Shown here: piece after piece, positions 1 through 8,179 of the stretch
How positions within the stretch are numbered: position 1 is the first letter of the stretch
How the letters are laid out: every line of letters starts with the position of its first letter
DNA from: DASVRZ01 sp038230215
GTDB lineage: Bacteria > Verrucomicrobiota > Verrucomicrobiia > Chthoniobacterales > DASVRZ01
Length of the DNA stretch: 64,000 bases
Assembly: GCA_038230215.1 (NCBI GenBank)
Contig: JBBRNR010000005.1
Span: 124,001-188,000 of the forward strand
Reading direction: 5' to 3'
The notes under the pieces: generated by a model
Database searches by the model: none
Seen by the model: only the letters and a program-made list of their open reading frames with translations
Told to the model about the DNA's origin: nothing
Position numbers and translations under genes: made by a program

Positions 1-1298
1 AAAAGAAACACCCTGTCTGGCGATACCGTGGTATCGGCGTCGCAGCTCATGTGCATTCCATCCTCATCACTCCACCTAAATCTCTGTCCTTCCGACTTTG
101 GAATATGAGTGCTGCGGGCGGTCTTGCAGTAGATGGTGGTGACGTTGTTATCGTCCATCTCCAGCGCAAGATTGGTTTCGGCTTTCCGCTCCAACTGGCT
201 GCCAAGGTGGCCGCGTGTTTTCTGAAAGTCTTTCGAGGGGTTCCAGTGCAGCACGGCCACGATGTGCGTGTCGTATTCAATGGCGAGCTGCTGGAGTTTC
301 TGCACTAGCTCAATCGACTCCTGCTCATCATTCGGGCCGCGCACCATGAGATCTGCCACGCCGTCGATCAGCACGGAATGGATGCCTTTGAACTTGGTGC
401 TGGCCTCACGCATAAGCGCCTCTAATTCCACTAGGCGCTTCGCAGTCGGCACGCTGGTAATGCGGAAAGACAGAAGCCAGTTGGGACAGGTTGCGTATCC
501 TTTCCGGCGGAGGGAGTTCACCAGAAGCCGGTGGTGGTCATTATCACTCTGCTCGGTGTCGAGGTGAATCACGGCCTGCCCTCTGTCATTCTGTGAATCA
601 AAGCCTAACGTGTCGCCGTCGCCCGGTAAGGTCGCAGCAAGCAATCCACTCATGCTTCCTGATTTCCCGGATTTGATGTGCCCGGCTAATCCCGAAAGGT
701 TTCCATTCGTTGACCACGGCTTTCCGTTTAATGTGAAGACTACGCGAGCCGCAGCGGGTGGCTTGGACGGATCGAATCGCAGCGCCGACCATTGGTCCAT
801 GATGCTAGGTCGTGGACGAGTATCCGCTTCCATTTCTGCGATCTCTTTCTGAAGGTTTAAGATCTCAATCGGCAAATCGAAGTCCTGGACTTGTGCATAC
901 AATCGCCCAAGGCTTTGACGCATTCGGGAAATCAGTTTCTCCCTGAGGATTCTTGCGGATCGTTGCCAGTCGGCAGACGATGAAGTTGCTTCAAATAATC
1001 GATTTAGGAATGGGACGCCTCCGACCTGATCCAAGCGGCGAGCATCCCTTAACGCTCGCGTAATGCTGTTGGCGTCGATTGGCTCCTCGGCTGCCCACAG
1101 TGTCTTCAGCAGCTCGAAAACCTCCGCATGAGCTGGGATGTGAAAATCAGCTTCGACGACTTTGAAGTCGGGGCTGTCTAGGATTTCGGGTTGTAGAATG
1201 AGCGAGCACAGCAAGGCAAGCTCATACTCAGGAGATTGAGGCATCGGAACCGGGGGCGGCGTTGACACCCACTCGGATTTAGATAGTATATGGGCCAT
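1..1298 (-). CDS. DnaB-N / RecA-like replication ATPase (partial, runs off left edge)
   Basis: My own reading of the minus strand from the ATG at 1296-1298 stays open for 432 codons to the window edge, so the C-terminus is missing. Residues about 20-105 look like a DnaB N-terminal helicase domain (DFHIPAHAEVF, then PIDANSI and VGGVPFLNRLF). Residues 205-213 form a Walker A site (GHIKSGKS). IHSVLIDG near 307-313 is a plausible Walker B, followed by a RepA/RadA-like HWN segment. This suggests a hexameric replicative helicase or RepA-type initiator of a mobile element, transcribed away from the integrase as the last visible gene of the minus-strand block. It could instead be a phage-type DnaB; the missing C-terminus prevents a decision. 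Confidence 0.8.
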   Translation of the reverse strand, partial: MAHILSKSEWVSTPPPVPMPQSPEYELALLCSLILQPEILDSPDFKVVEADFHIPAHAEVFELLKTLWAAEEPIDANSITRALRDARRLDQVGGVPFLNRLFEATSSSADWQRSARILREKLISRMRQSLGRLYAQVQDFDLPIEILNLQKEIAEMEADTRPRPSIMDQWSALRFDPSKPPAAARVVFTLNGKPWSTNGNLSGLAGHIKSGKSGSMSGLLAATLPGDGDTLGFDSQNDRGQAVIHLDTEQSDNDHHRLLVNSLRRKGYATCPNWLLSFRITSVPTAKRLVELEALMREASTKFKGIHSVLIDGVADLMVRGPNDEQESIELVQKLQQLAIEYDTHIVAVLHWNPSKDFQKTRGHLGSQLERKAETNLALEMDDNNVTTIYCKTARSTHIPKSEGQRFRWSDEDGMHMSCDADTTVSPDRVFL

Positions 1299-1348
1299 CT
1301 TCAGTCAGTAGATTCAGCGGCAACCTTGGCGGGTGGGCCGCTGTTTCG

Positions 1349-1540
1349 TTAGATGGTGACTTCCTTACGCTCGAACCGATCCAAAGCTGCTAGCACTTTC
1401 GGCAGCGAAAATCTGACGCATCTGCGCGAGATGGGAATTTTCCCTGCCTTTGCCAAGGAATCGACTCCCCTTGGGGTCACTTGCAGGTATGGCGCAAGTT
1501 GTTCGCGAGTTAGTAGGTGACTGCTGGTTAGTGGGTCCAT
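1349..1540 (-). CDS. AlpA/excisionase-like helix-turn-helix regulator
   Basis: This 63-residue protein has the layout of MerR-like excisionases and AlpA regulators. The segment LTREQLAPYLQVTPRGVDSLAKAGKIP is one helix-turn-helix, followed by a short wing and the helix LPKVLAALDRFER. Such proteins bind DNA near the attachment site, or activate excision or replication genes of integrated elements. It lies directly upstream of the replication ATPase (50-bp gap) and downstream of a perfect 18-bp palindrome that may be its operator or that of another element regulator. The fold is seen from sequence; the specific role is inferred from position. Confidence 0.72.
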   Translation of the reverse strand: MDPLTSSHLLTREQLAPYLQVTPRGVDSLAKAGKIPISRRCVRFSLPKVLAALDRFERKEVTI

Positions 1541-1583
1541 GCGGTAAAGACTGCGCCCCGCATGAATTCTGGAAAAGGCGTTC

Positions 1584-1601
1584 GTTACCTATCTAGGTAA
1601 C
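1584..1601. promoter_or_regulatory. 18-bp perfect palindrome, candidate operator
   Basis: Two perfect 8-bp arms, GTTACCTA and TAGGTAAC, are separated by TC. The site is 44 bp upstream of the AlpA-like start codon, between that gene and the unknown gene downstream of the integrase. Symmetry and position suggest a dimeric regulator binding site of the element. No T-tract follows, so a terminator is less likely. Confidence 0.5.
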
Positions 1602-1624
1602 GCAAACTACTAAAAGTCAACGCT

Positions 1625-2494
1625 TTACGAACCTAAAACAATCCGGCTTACAAAGTCCGAATTTTCAATTTCCCCCTCATCGAGTTTTGCTAACTCCAGA
1701 CAAAGTGCATAATAATCAAATTTCTTTTCTTCAACAAGTATGTCCTTCCGCAGGCGCTTTTTAACTACCTCATTAATAACGACTTGCCCGTTTTCAAGAA
1801 AACTCGTTTCAAGTTCAATGTCCTGCTTTCGGTATGTGGTTGGAAGAGTCTTAATTTTGGATATTGCCTCGCGCCGTGCCTCCTGAGTCTTCGTGTCGAG
1901 CGCGAGAATGGTAAAACCCTGCTCTTTGAGCTGGCGAAGGGTGTTTAAGAAACTCAACTCGACTCCCTCTATATTATCTACGCTCGGAGGATTTAATATC
2001 CTCACGGCGGCGTTCATGGCTCGATTGTGGGAAGCATTCAAACCGTCCTTTTCTTGGCCTTTTGAGCCCTTGGCCAATTTTAAGATTGTTGGAAAGAATG
2101 AATAGCCACGAGGGGGAATTAGATAGGGAAACTCATTGAGGAAATAGCTTCGCTCGGCAACGACGCGACCGGCCACGTCTGTATCACAAAGTTCCGACCA
2201 CGGCTTTTTTATAGTGTCTAGCACTTTGGCAATGAAGGGTTGCCATGCAACACAATGGGAAGTGTATCCATCAACCCACGCCTTTTGCACTATTGGATTT
2301 CTCCGCGCCGCTTCGTAAAGAAGTGCCGTTTTCTGCTCGTCAATGGATCTCTCCTGGGAAGCAGGAAATCTTTTTTTCCGAGCATCCTCAAACCACCAAT
2401 GGACAAGGAGGATTTGCGAGCAATCTCGCTTTTCAGATTTCTTGAAGGCTTTCTTCCCGACAGCCCCGGCATTTTTTAATTGCGTCTTTCTCAT
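1625..2494 (-). CDS. Hypothetical protein of the integrated element
   Basis: This 289-residue protein is not recognised as a known family. The N-terminus is lysine-rich (KKAFKKSEKRD); no signal peptide or membrane segment is visible, so it is probably cytoplasmic. The middle has an aromatic stretch around FPYLIPPRGYSFFPTI, and the C-terminal half is charged and helical. It is noticeably richer in AT and in Lys, Ile and Asn codons than the chromosomal genes to the right, which fits recent transfer. It lies between the integrase and the AlpA-like regulator on the same strand, where phage satellites and islands usually carry accessory or regulatory genes. Confidence 0.6.
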   Translation of the reverse strand: MRKTQLKNAGAVGKKAFKKSEKRDCSQILLVHWWFEDARKKRFPASQERSIDEQKTALLYEAARRNPIVQKAWVDGYTSHCVAWQPFIAKVLDTIKKPWSELCDTDVAGRVVAERSYFLNEFPYLIPPRGYSFFPTILKLAKGSKGQEKDGLNASHNRAMNAAVRILNPPSVDNIEGVELSFLNTLRQLKEQGFTILALDTKTQEARREAISKIKTLPTTYRKQDIELETSFLENGQVVINEVVKKRLRKDILVEEKKFDYYALCLELAKLDEGEIENSDFVSRIVLGS

Positions 2495-2695
2495 AACATC
2501 CCTTTTTTTATGTGTCTTAATCGAAGGCCGCGCTCTTCTTGTTTTTCATGGAAAATATTTGTGGATCACCCTACGTGTGACGCCCCCGCCCCTCGGGAAT
2601 TCGCAATCGACCCCTGCCACCCCCTCGGCCTTCAACTAACAATGCTTTGTTGCTGCTGAGCTTAAGCGCCCATCTCTGTTGGTTGCAGCTCATCC

Positions 2696-3850
2696 TTAAG
2701 CGGCTTTCATTGCAACGACGTTCACTGCCGACGTTGGCGCGATCTGCCAATAACGAGCGGCGTCCTTGATCTTGCTCGCCTTGTGGTAGTGCTTCCAAAG
2801 CATGGTGGCGCTTTCGTGGCCCATCTGGAGCGTGAGCTTGTTGATGTCTCCGTGTTGGGCGAGCCAATAAGAAGCGTAACTGTGTCGCATGACGTCCTGA
2901 GTCCACGTTTCCAGTCCGGCGTCCATTCGGACCTTCCGCAATCGGGTGCGTAGATTCGTCCCGCTAACAACATTCCCCTGAGTGTTCCCTCCCCTGGCTG
3001 CATAGACAGACAGCCACTCATAAAGATTGGGCTCCATAGTGATGATGCGCCGTCTGCCCGTCTTTGACACCTCGGCTGTGATTTCAATATGGCGCTCAAT
3101 CAGGTCAACGTGCTTCCATTCGAGCCGCTGCAATTCCTGGGGCCGAATGCCAGCAAAGAGGGCGAGTGCATGATATGCCAGCAGGTCACCGCTTCCTTCT
3201 GCTGCAAGCATTAGGCTTTCCGCATCTTCCGGCGTGAGGGTGACGACCTCTTTCTTTCCAATCTTTTCAAAGTCGAGTTTAGCAATGGGATTCTCTGCCA
3301 TCCAGCCGCGCTTGATTCCAAAATTGAAAACGGCCCGGAGATTCCTCATAAACGAATTTCTGACGCTGTCCGTCATTCCTTCCATCTGAGCCGCGACCTG
3401 TTGAGGCTGGATCTCAGACACAAGCCGATCATGGAGTCCGACGAATCTTGGCAGGGTGTATTTCAATCCCCGTAGGTGCGCCTCTGAAAGATTCTGCTTC
3501 GTGGCAACATACCGCTCGAACAATTCGTTGAAGGACACACTCTTTTCATTGGCCGCATGCTTGGCGAGATAGCTCCTCACGACTTCATTCAGAGTGACAT
3601 TCAGCGGCTTGAGCAATTCAAAGACCTTACTCGCCTCGTGCAACTGTGCCGGAGTCAAGCTGGTGGAGTTTCGCCCGTAGTTATCGAGCTGGATTCTCTG
3701 TTGTTGGCAAAACGTCTCAGCCTCTGACTTGTTCTTGAAGAAATGGCGTTCCCGTTTTCCGCTGTTGCTAATTGCCCCTGGCAGATTCACCTTCCAAGGT
3801 GATGATTCAAGTCCGCTTTTGGATGGTTTGAGGGAAATGCGCCTGCTCAT
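2696..3850 (-). CDS. Tyrosine recombinase (element integrase)
   Basis: This is a 384-residue site-specific tyrosine recombinase. A SAM-like core-binding domain occupies about residues 100-195 and the catalytic domain about 200-365. Visible catalytic residues are Arg236 in GIRPQEL, Lys263 in VSKTGRR, Arg322 in DVMRHSYAS, His345 in MGHES and the nucleophile Tyr355 in WKHYHK. The usual His of the HxxR box is replaced by Asp319, a variation also found in active members of the superfamily. The gene starts 110 bp from the tRNA-Arg 3' fragment and points into the element, as expected for an integrase next to its attachment site. The 200 bp after its stop codon hold no recognisable feature. Confidence 0.92.
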   Translation of the reverse strand: MSRRISLKPSKSGLESSPWKVNLPGAISNSGKRERHFFKNKSEAETFCQQQRIQLDNYGRNSTSLTPAQLHEASKVFELLKPLNVTLNEVVRSYLAKHAANEKSVSFNELFERYVATKQNLSEAHLRGLKYTLPRFVGLHDRLVSEIQPQQVAAQMEGMTDSVRNSFMRNLRAVFNFGIKRGWMAENPIAKLDFEKIGKKEVVTLTPEDAESLMLAAEGSGDLLAYHALALFAGIRPQELQRLEWKHVDLIERHIEITAEVSKTGRRRIITMEPNLYEWLSVYAARGGNTQGNVVSGTNLRTRLRKVRMDAGLETWTQDVMRHSYASYWLAQHGDINKLTLQMGHESATMLWKHYHKASKIKDAARYWQIAPTSAVNVVAMKAA

Positions 3851-3960
3851 GAGAACTATTAAATGCCCTCATTGCCCCTAAAGCAAGCGAATATACGCAA
3901 CTATGTGATTCTATGTGTGAGTATCTACGAGGGAAACAGCATGTATCGAGGCATAAAGCA

Positions 3961-4010
3961 TCTGACTACGGATCAGAAGGTTTGAAGTTCGAGTCTTCAT
4001 GGGTGCACCA
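3961..4010 (+). other. attachment-site scar: 3' half of tRNA-Arg(ACG)
   Basis: The stretch folds as the 3' half of a tRNA. The anticodon arm is TCTGA, loop CTACGGA (anticodon ACG), TCAGA. A variable loop follows, then a T-arm TGAAG with loop TTCGAGT and CTTCA, the acceptor strand TGGGTGC, discriminator A and CCA. The matching 5' acceptor (GCACCCA) and a normal D-arm are absent upstream, so this is not a complete gene. Integrases commonly target tRNA 3' halves and leave such a copy at the far end. The intact tRNA-Arg is predicted to lie left of the window. Confidence 0.82.
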
Positions 4011-4092
4011 CGCTGATTCTTGCTGACTATTAGACAAAGCCTTCTTCTGTTGCTTCGCAGTAGAAAAGAGGTAGGCGTGGTTAATTAATTCC

Positions 4093-4764
4093 ATGCGCAT
4101 TCTGCTTGTTGAAGATGAAACCCAGATCGCCAGTTTTGTGCTGGAAGGTCTGCAGCAACATGGACTTACGGTCGAGTGGGTGCGCGATGGCGCGGAAGCC
4201 CTTCCCCGGATCGTAGTTGGTAAATACGACGTGCTCATTCTCGATATTTTACTTCCGGGTGCCAGTGGATTGGAAGTTCTGGCGGAAATCCGCCAGCAGG
4301 GACATAGGATTCCCGTCCTCATGCTGACAGCACTGGCCAGTCCGCCCGAGCGAGTGGTAGGCCTAGATGCCGGAGCCGACGATTATTTAGGGAAACCGTT
4401 TTTGCTGGAGGAATTGATTGCCCGCGTCAAAGCACTGGGCCGCCGCTCCGCGCCCTTGGAAACCATGCTCACCCTGGCCGACTTGTCTCTAAACTTGCTC
4501 ACCCGCGAGGTGAGCCGGGGAGAGCGGCGAATCGAAGTGACCACTCGCGAGTTTACGTTGCTCGAGTTTCTCATCCGCTGCGACGGGCGCACCGTCAGCC
4601 GCAGCGCGATTCTTCGCGAGGCCTGGAAATATAACTTTGAGCCGACCACCAATGTCGTCGATGTCTTCATCAAACGTCTTCGGCAAAAGATCGACGGAGG
4701 CTCCGACGTGAAGCTCCTCCACACGATTCGACACCTCGGTTACGCCTTGCGCATCGAGTCATGA
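4093..4764 (+). CDS. OmpR-family response regulator, CusR/CopR-like
   Basis: This 223-residue regulator has a receiver domain (phosphoacceptor Asp51 in LILDILLPG, acidic pair near residues 7-9, conserved Lys in DDYLGKPF) and a C-terminal winged helix. The output domain has the pattern W-x-NF-x(4)-TNVVDV-x(2)-KRLRQKID seen in CusR/CopR metal-responsive regulators. Its stop overlaps the start of the following kinase by 4 bp (ATGA), so the two are cotranscribed and form a pair. Given its recognition-helix type, it is my candidate for the protein that reads the ATGAC-N6-GTCAT palindromes at 6.1, 12.7 and 13.1 kb. That assignment is inference. Confidence 0.92.
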   Translation: MRILLVEDETQIASFVLEGLQQHGLTVEWVRDGAEALPRIVVGKYDVLILDILLPGASGLEVLAEIRQQGHRIPVLMLTALASPPERVVGLDAGADDYLGKPFLLEELIARVKALGRRSAPLETMLTLADLSLNLLTREVSRGERRIEVTTREFTLLEFLIRCDGRTVSRSAILREAWKYNFEPTTNVVDVFIKRLRQKIDGGSDVKLLHTIRHLGYALRIES

Positions 4765-6137
4765 AACGTCTCTTCCAGCCCTCGCTTCGGTCCGTTCTAA
4801 CGTTGCAAGCAGGGTTAGTCATTTTTCTCGCCGTCTTCATTTGCGCCGGCGGCCTTTTCCTCTTTTCGGTTCAGGAAGAGCACGAGGATCTCGACGCATC
4901 GCTATTACACCAATCCAAAATCATCGGCCGTATTATTATGGATGAGCGCTCCCATGACGGCACCATGATCCTCCTAAAAACGCTCCTCGCCTCCGAACGC
5001 GACCATCGAATGGCCGAAATCCGACGCGCGAAAGGGCAAATTACCCGTCTTGCCACCCATTCCCAAGTGCCCATCTTGCTCGATGCTGGCCTTCCTCTTC
5101 CGGCGCAACCTTATTTCCTAACCAAAACGATTAACGGCCACTCTCGCAGGATTCTTTACAGCTCATTCGGCGACAACCTCATCGCAGTGGCCGCCCAGCC
5201 AGAATCCATGCGCGAAAATATCCAAAACGTGCTCGTCGTTTATAGCATTCTCACCGTCATCCTGCTCGTCATCATCCTTTCCGGCGGGCGCTGGCTGGCC
5301 AACGCCGCACTCGCTCCCATCGTGGAAATGGCCGACGACGCCGCGCGCATTCAAAACTTCGACTCGGCCCAGCGGCTCTCCATCAATCAGGTCGATGCGG
5401 AACTCCGCCGCCTCGCCAACGTCCTCAACGACATGCTCGACCGGCTTCATTCGAGTTTCAGTCTTATCCGCCGCTTTACCGCAGACGCCGCGCACGAAAT
5501 CAAAACCCCGCTCACCATCATCCAGGGCCACCTCGAATCGACCCTCCGCAGCGAGGGATTTCCTCCTCAACAAGAAACCACCCTACTCCTCACCCTCCGC
5601 GAAGTTGAGCGGCTCAATCGCCTCATCGAGGGCCTCCTCCTCCTCTCCCGCTCCGACGCCAATCGACTGGAACTCCAATGTGAACCCGTCGATTGGAGCG
5701 AACTCACCGGTGAACTTCTCCACGACGCCGACATCCTCTGCGCACCGCTTAATCTTCAACTCTCCACCGACATCGACCCCGGCATCTTCATTTCCGCTGA
5801 CCGTCCACACCTGCGCCAGGTGCTCCTGAACCTCCTCGACAACGCCTGCAAATACAACCGCCCCGGCGGCTCCATTCGCATGGAACTCCACTCAGAAAAC
5901 GGTCGGGCCCGCTTCACCATCGGCAACACCGGCCCCGCCATCCCCGACGCCACCCACCTCTTCGAACGCTTCCAACGCGGCGACACTTCCCGCACTCGTG
6001 GCCAGCAAGACGGCCTCGGCCTCGGCCTCTCCATCTGCCGCGAAATCCTCCACGCCCACGGCGGCGAGATCGCACTGGAGAAATCCGCGAACGACTGGAC
6101 CCAGTTCACCGTCACCTTGTTCAAACAAACTGAATGA
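4761..6137 (+). CDS. Membrane sensor histidine kinase, partner of the CusR-like regulator
   Basis: This 458-residue kinase has a first membrane segment at about residues 15-37, a periplasmic sensor region to about 155, a second membrane segment at about 157-176, then HAMP, HisKA and HATPase domains. The phosphorylated residue is His245 (AAHEIKTPL). The N box is NLLDNA at 357-362, the F box FERF near 401 and the G2 box GLGLGLS near 418. All catalytic motifs are intact. It is translationally coupled to the regulator upstream. The sensor region has no Cys or Met cluster that would identify a metal ligand, so the stimulus is unknown. The stop codon lies inside a variant regulator palindrome at 6134-6149. 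Confidence 0.93.
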   Translation: MKRLFQPSLRSVLTLQAGLVIFLAVFICAGGLFLFSVQEEHEDLDASLLHQSKIIGRIIMDERSHDGTMILLKTLLASERDHRMAEIRRAKGQITRLATHSQVPILLDAGLPLPAQPYFLTKTINGHSRRILYSSFGDNLIAVAAQPESMRENIQNVLVVYSILTVILLVIILSGGRWLANAALAPIVEMADDAARIQNFDSAQRLSINQVDAELRRLANVLNDMLDRLHSSFSLIRRFTADAAHEIKTPLTIIQGHLESTLRSEGFPPQQETTLLLTLREVERLNRLIEGLLLLSRSDANRLELQCEPVDWSELTGELLHDADILCAPLNLQLSTDIDPGIFISADRPHLRQVLLNLLDNACKYNRPGGSIRMELHSENGRARFTIGNTGPAIPDATHLFERFQRGDTSRTRGQQDGLGLGLSICREILHAHGGEIALEKSANDWTQFTVTLFKQTE

Positions 6138-6149
6138 CAAAACTGTAAC
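6134..6149. promoter_or_regulatory. variant CusR-type box (ATGACAAAACTGTAAC)
   Basis: The first 13 bases are identical to the palindrome at 13121-13136; the right half-site is degraded (TAAC for TCAT). It overlaps the kinase stop codon and lies 45 bp before the next gene, so it may give that gene its own promoter control. As a half-conserved site it could be chance. Confidence 0.35.
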
Positions 6150-6193
6150 GCGACTTCGCTCGCTCCCTTCACGAGCGACTTTAAGTTCGCCAG

Positions 6194-6814
6194 ATGCATT
6201 CGGCGGGCATTTTCCATCTTCGGTCCTTCTATACCGACCGGACACACTCCGCGCTGCGATTCCCTGCCCTTCTCCTCAGTTGGATGCTTTTCACCTCCGT
6301 CTGCGGTGCCTTCATTATGGGTTTCCTAATGGACGGCATCCTTCGCAACGTCCTCGATAGCAAAGAACGCGAACTCCTCTCCAGTCGCCACCTCACCGTC
6401 AGCACCGCCTACCGCGATGCTGGACTGCCCGGCGTAGTCCGACTCCTCCACCACGAATCTTTCCGGCAAGACTACATCCATCTCAGCGATGTCAGCGGCA
6501 AAATCCTCCTCGAACAAAATCCCGACCACGTTCGCTTTACCCGCCCGCTGACACCCATGCCGACCATCAGCGGGGAATCCACCGTGCGCGACTGGCAGGA
6601 GACTGTTACCGACTCGGGAATCGACTACGACCTCCTCTCTGGCCGCCTTCCCGGCGGAGCCACCCTGCGCATGGGCATCAACGAGCAACCGCAGGAAAAA
6701 TTCTTCCGTCGCTCCGAGAAGCTCGCTGCCGAAGCCGGCGGCAGTTTCATCGTCTTAAACATCATCGGTTCGACCATCCTCATCTATCAATTTCGGAAAA
6801 AAGAGCCGTCGTAA
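6194..6814 (+). CDS. Kinase-less membrane sensor protein (sensor-kinase N-terminal half)
   Basis: This 206-residue protein resembles the input half of a histidine kinase. It has a membrane segment at about residues 24-45, a periplasmic domain of about 130 residues ending in a GRLPGGATLRMGI segment typical of kinase sensor modules, a second membrane segment at about 183-200, and then a stop after RKKEPS. HAMP, HisKA and ATPase domains are missing and no kinase remnant follows, because the next gene starts on the last base of the stop codon region (TAATG). It may be a decayed kinase or a co-sensor for the upstream kinase. The start is 56 bp after the kinase stop; an internal start at Met44 is less likely because it would remove the first membrane segment. 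Confidence 0.65.
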   Translation: MHSAGIFHLRSFYTDRTHSALRFPALLLSWMLFTSVCGAFIMGFLMDGILRNVLDSKERELLSSRHLTVSTAYRDAGLPGVVRLLHHESFRQDYIHLSDVSGKILLEQNPDHVRFTRPLTPMPTISGESTVRDWQETVTDSGIDYDLLSGRLPGGATLRMGINEQPQEKFFRRSEKLAAEAGGSFIVLNIIGSTILIYQFRKKEPS

Positions 6815-8118
6815 TGCCTGGCGAAAGAGCCACGCCCCCGCCAGCCATTCCCATCCTCCTTCGGCGCGTCATCTGGGGATTGGCCTTCGCCTTCCTCTCC
6901 TGGATCCTCATCCTCGCCTTTCGTCATCCCTTTAAGCCGGGGAAAAACACCTTCTCCGCCTTCTACTATGCCGCCGAGGCCATCCGTAATCACGCCGGTG
7001 CCGGCAATCTGCCGCCCGATTACATCTACCCGCCCTTCCTCGCCTGGGCCATCCAACCCCTCACTCGTCTTCCCATCGCCGTCGCCTTTCGCGTCTGGCT
7101 CGGCTTCAGCTTTCTGCTCACCAGCAGTTCCATGTTAGTCGGATGGAGCGCCATTTCGCGCTACTTCGGGTTGGAAATAAATCTCAAACACGCCATCACC
7201 ATCGTCCTCGCCGCCTTCCTCCTCAGCGCCGGTGAGGCCAAGACCGAATGGTCCGTCGCCCAATGCGATGGCCTCATTCTCGACTCCTTTTCCTTCTCGC
7301 TCGCCCTCCTCGCCGCGTCGCCGATTGCCGCCGGACTCGTCATCGCCCTCGGGGCCAACATCAAATACCAGACCCTCGTCCTCATTCCCTACCTCCTCTG
7401 GCGCGGACACTGGCGCGCCGCCCTCGCCGCGCTCCTAGGCTTCCCGCTCATCGGCGCGATCTCGGCCCTCTCCCTCGGATGGAACGAAAATCTATTGGCT
7501 TGGTCCTCCGCCATCGGAGGTCTCGGTAAATTCATCGGACTCCACTCCGCCAAAACCGCCCAGATCCACGCTCTCGACTGGACTTCCAGTATTTCCCTGC
7601 CCAGCGCCTTTGCTCGCATCCTGCCTTCCATGGGAGTTTCAGAGAAAGGGGCCTACCCCTCCGCCTTCTTCATCGCCCTCCTGCTTTTCGGCCTCATCGG
7701 CTCCATCTATTACCGCCACCGCGTGCCCCTCGTCGGCCCGCTGGCCCCACACCACACGCGTCTTATCGTTTTTGAGTGGAGTTCCATCACACTCTTCCTC
7801 CTCGCCTTTGGCCCGCAGACCACCCGCCGCCACCTCTTCATCCTCATGCTCACCCATCTGCTCGTGATGGTCCTCCTCTTCTCCGACCTGCTCACCCGCG
7901 CCCAACGCCAACTCCTCTTCTGGACCCTCGTCTTTTACCAACTCGGCCTCCGTCTCCCACCCTCCGGCGGCTGGACCAACCAAGCCGCCGACACCTGGAA
8001 ATGGCTCGGAGGCCCCTCCTGGTGCATCCTTCCGTTGCTCTTCGTCCTCCTAAAAACCGGCGTCGAACTCGTCACCCAGCCCGACGCCCGCCAAATAACC
8101 CGCCCACTTGCCGCTTGA
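6814..8118 (+). CDS. GT87/DUF2029-like multi-spanning membrane glycosyltransferase
   Basis: This 434-residue integral membrane protein has about nine to ten hydrophobic segments. The first periplasmic loop carries DYIYPPFLAW, the motif type found in GT87 (DUF2029) polyprenyl-phosphate-mannose-dependent transferases, which add sugars on the outer face of the membrane. The length fits the family. It overlaps the stop of the sensor-like gene (TAATG), so it belongs to the same transcript as the two-component genes upstream. It may modify the envelope in response to that system. The acceptor and sugar cannot be told from sequence. Confidence 0.75.
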   Translation: MPGERATPPPAIPILLRRVIWGLAFAFLSWILILAFRHPFKPGKNTFSAFYYAAEAIRNHAGAGNLPPDYIYPPFLAWAIQPLTRLPIAVAFRVWLGFSFLLTSSSMLVGWSAISRYFGLEINLKHAITIVLAAFLLSAGEAKTEWSVAQCDGLILDSFSFSLALLAASPIAAGLVIALGANIKYQTLVLIPYLLWRGHWRAALAALLGFPLIGAISALSLGWNENLLAWSSAIGGLGKFIGLHSAKTAQIHALDWTSSISLPSAFARILPSMGVSEKGAYPSAFFIALLLFGLIGSIYYRHRVPLVGPLAPHHTRLIVFEWSSITLFLLAFGPQTTRRHLFILMLTHLLVMVLLFSDLLTRAQRQLLFWTLVFYQLGLRLPPSGGWTNQAADTWKWLGGPSWCILPLLFVLLKTGVELVTQPDARQITRPLAA

Positions 8119-8179
8119 ATCCATGGCTGGCAGGCCCGTCCGCTCACCCGCACAGTATTTCTGGAGTCCTGCTCGCTAC

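Noticed and set aside
3966..4322. 118-codon minus-strand frame across the tRNA fragment and response-regulator start
   Set aside because: It overlaps a tRNA fragment and a conserved receiver domain; Ser/Arg-rich shadow composition.
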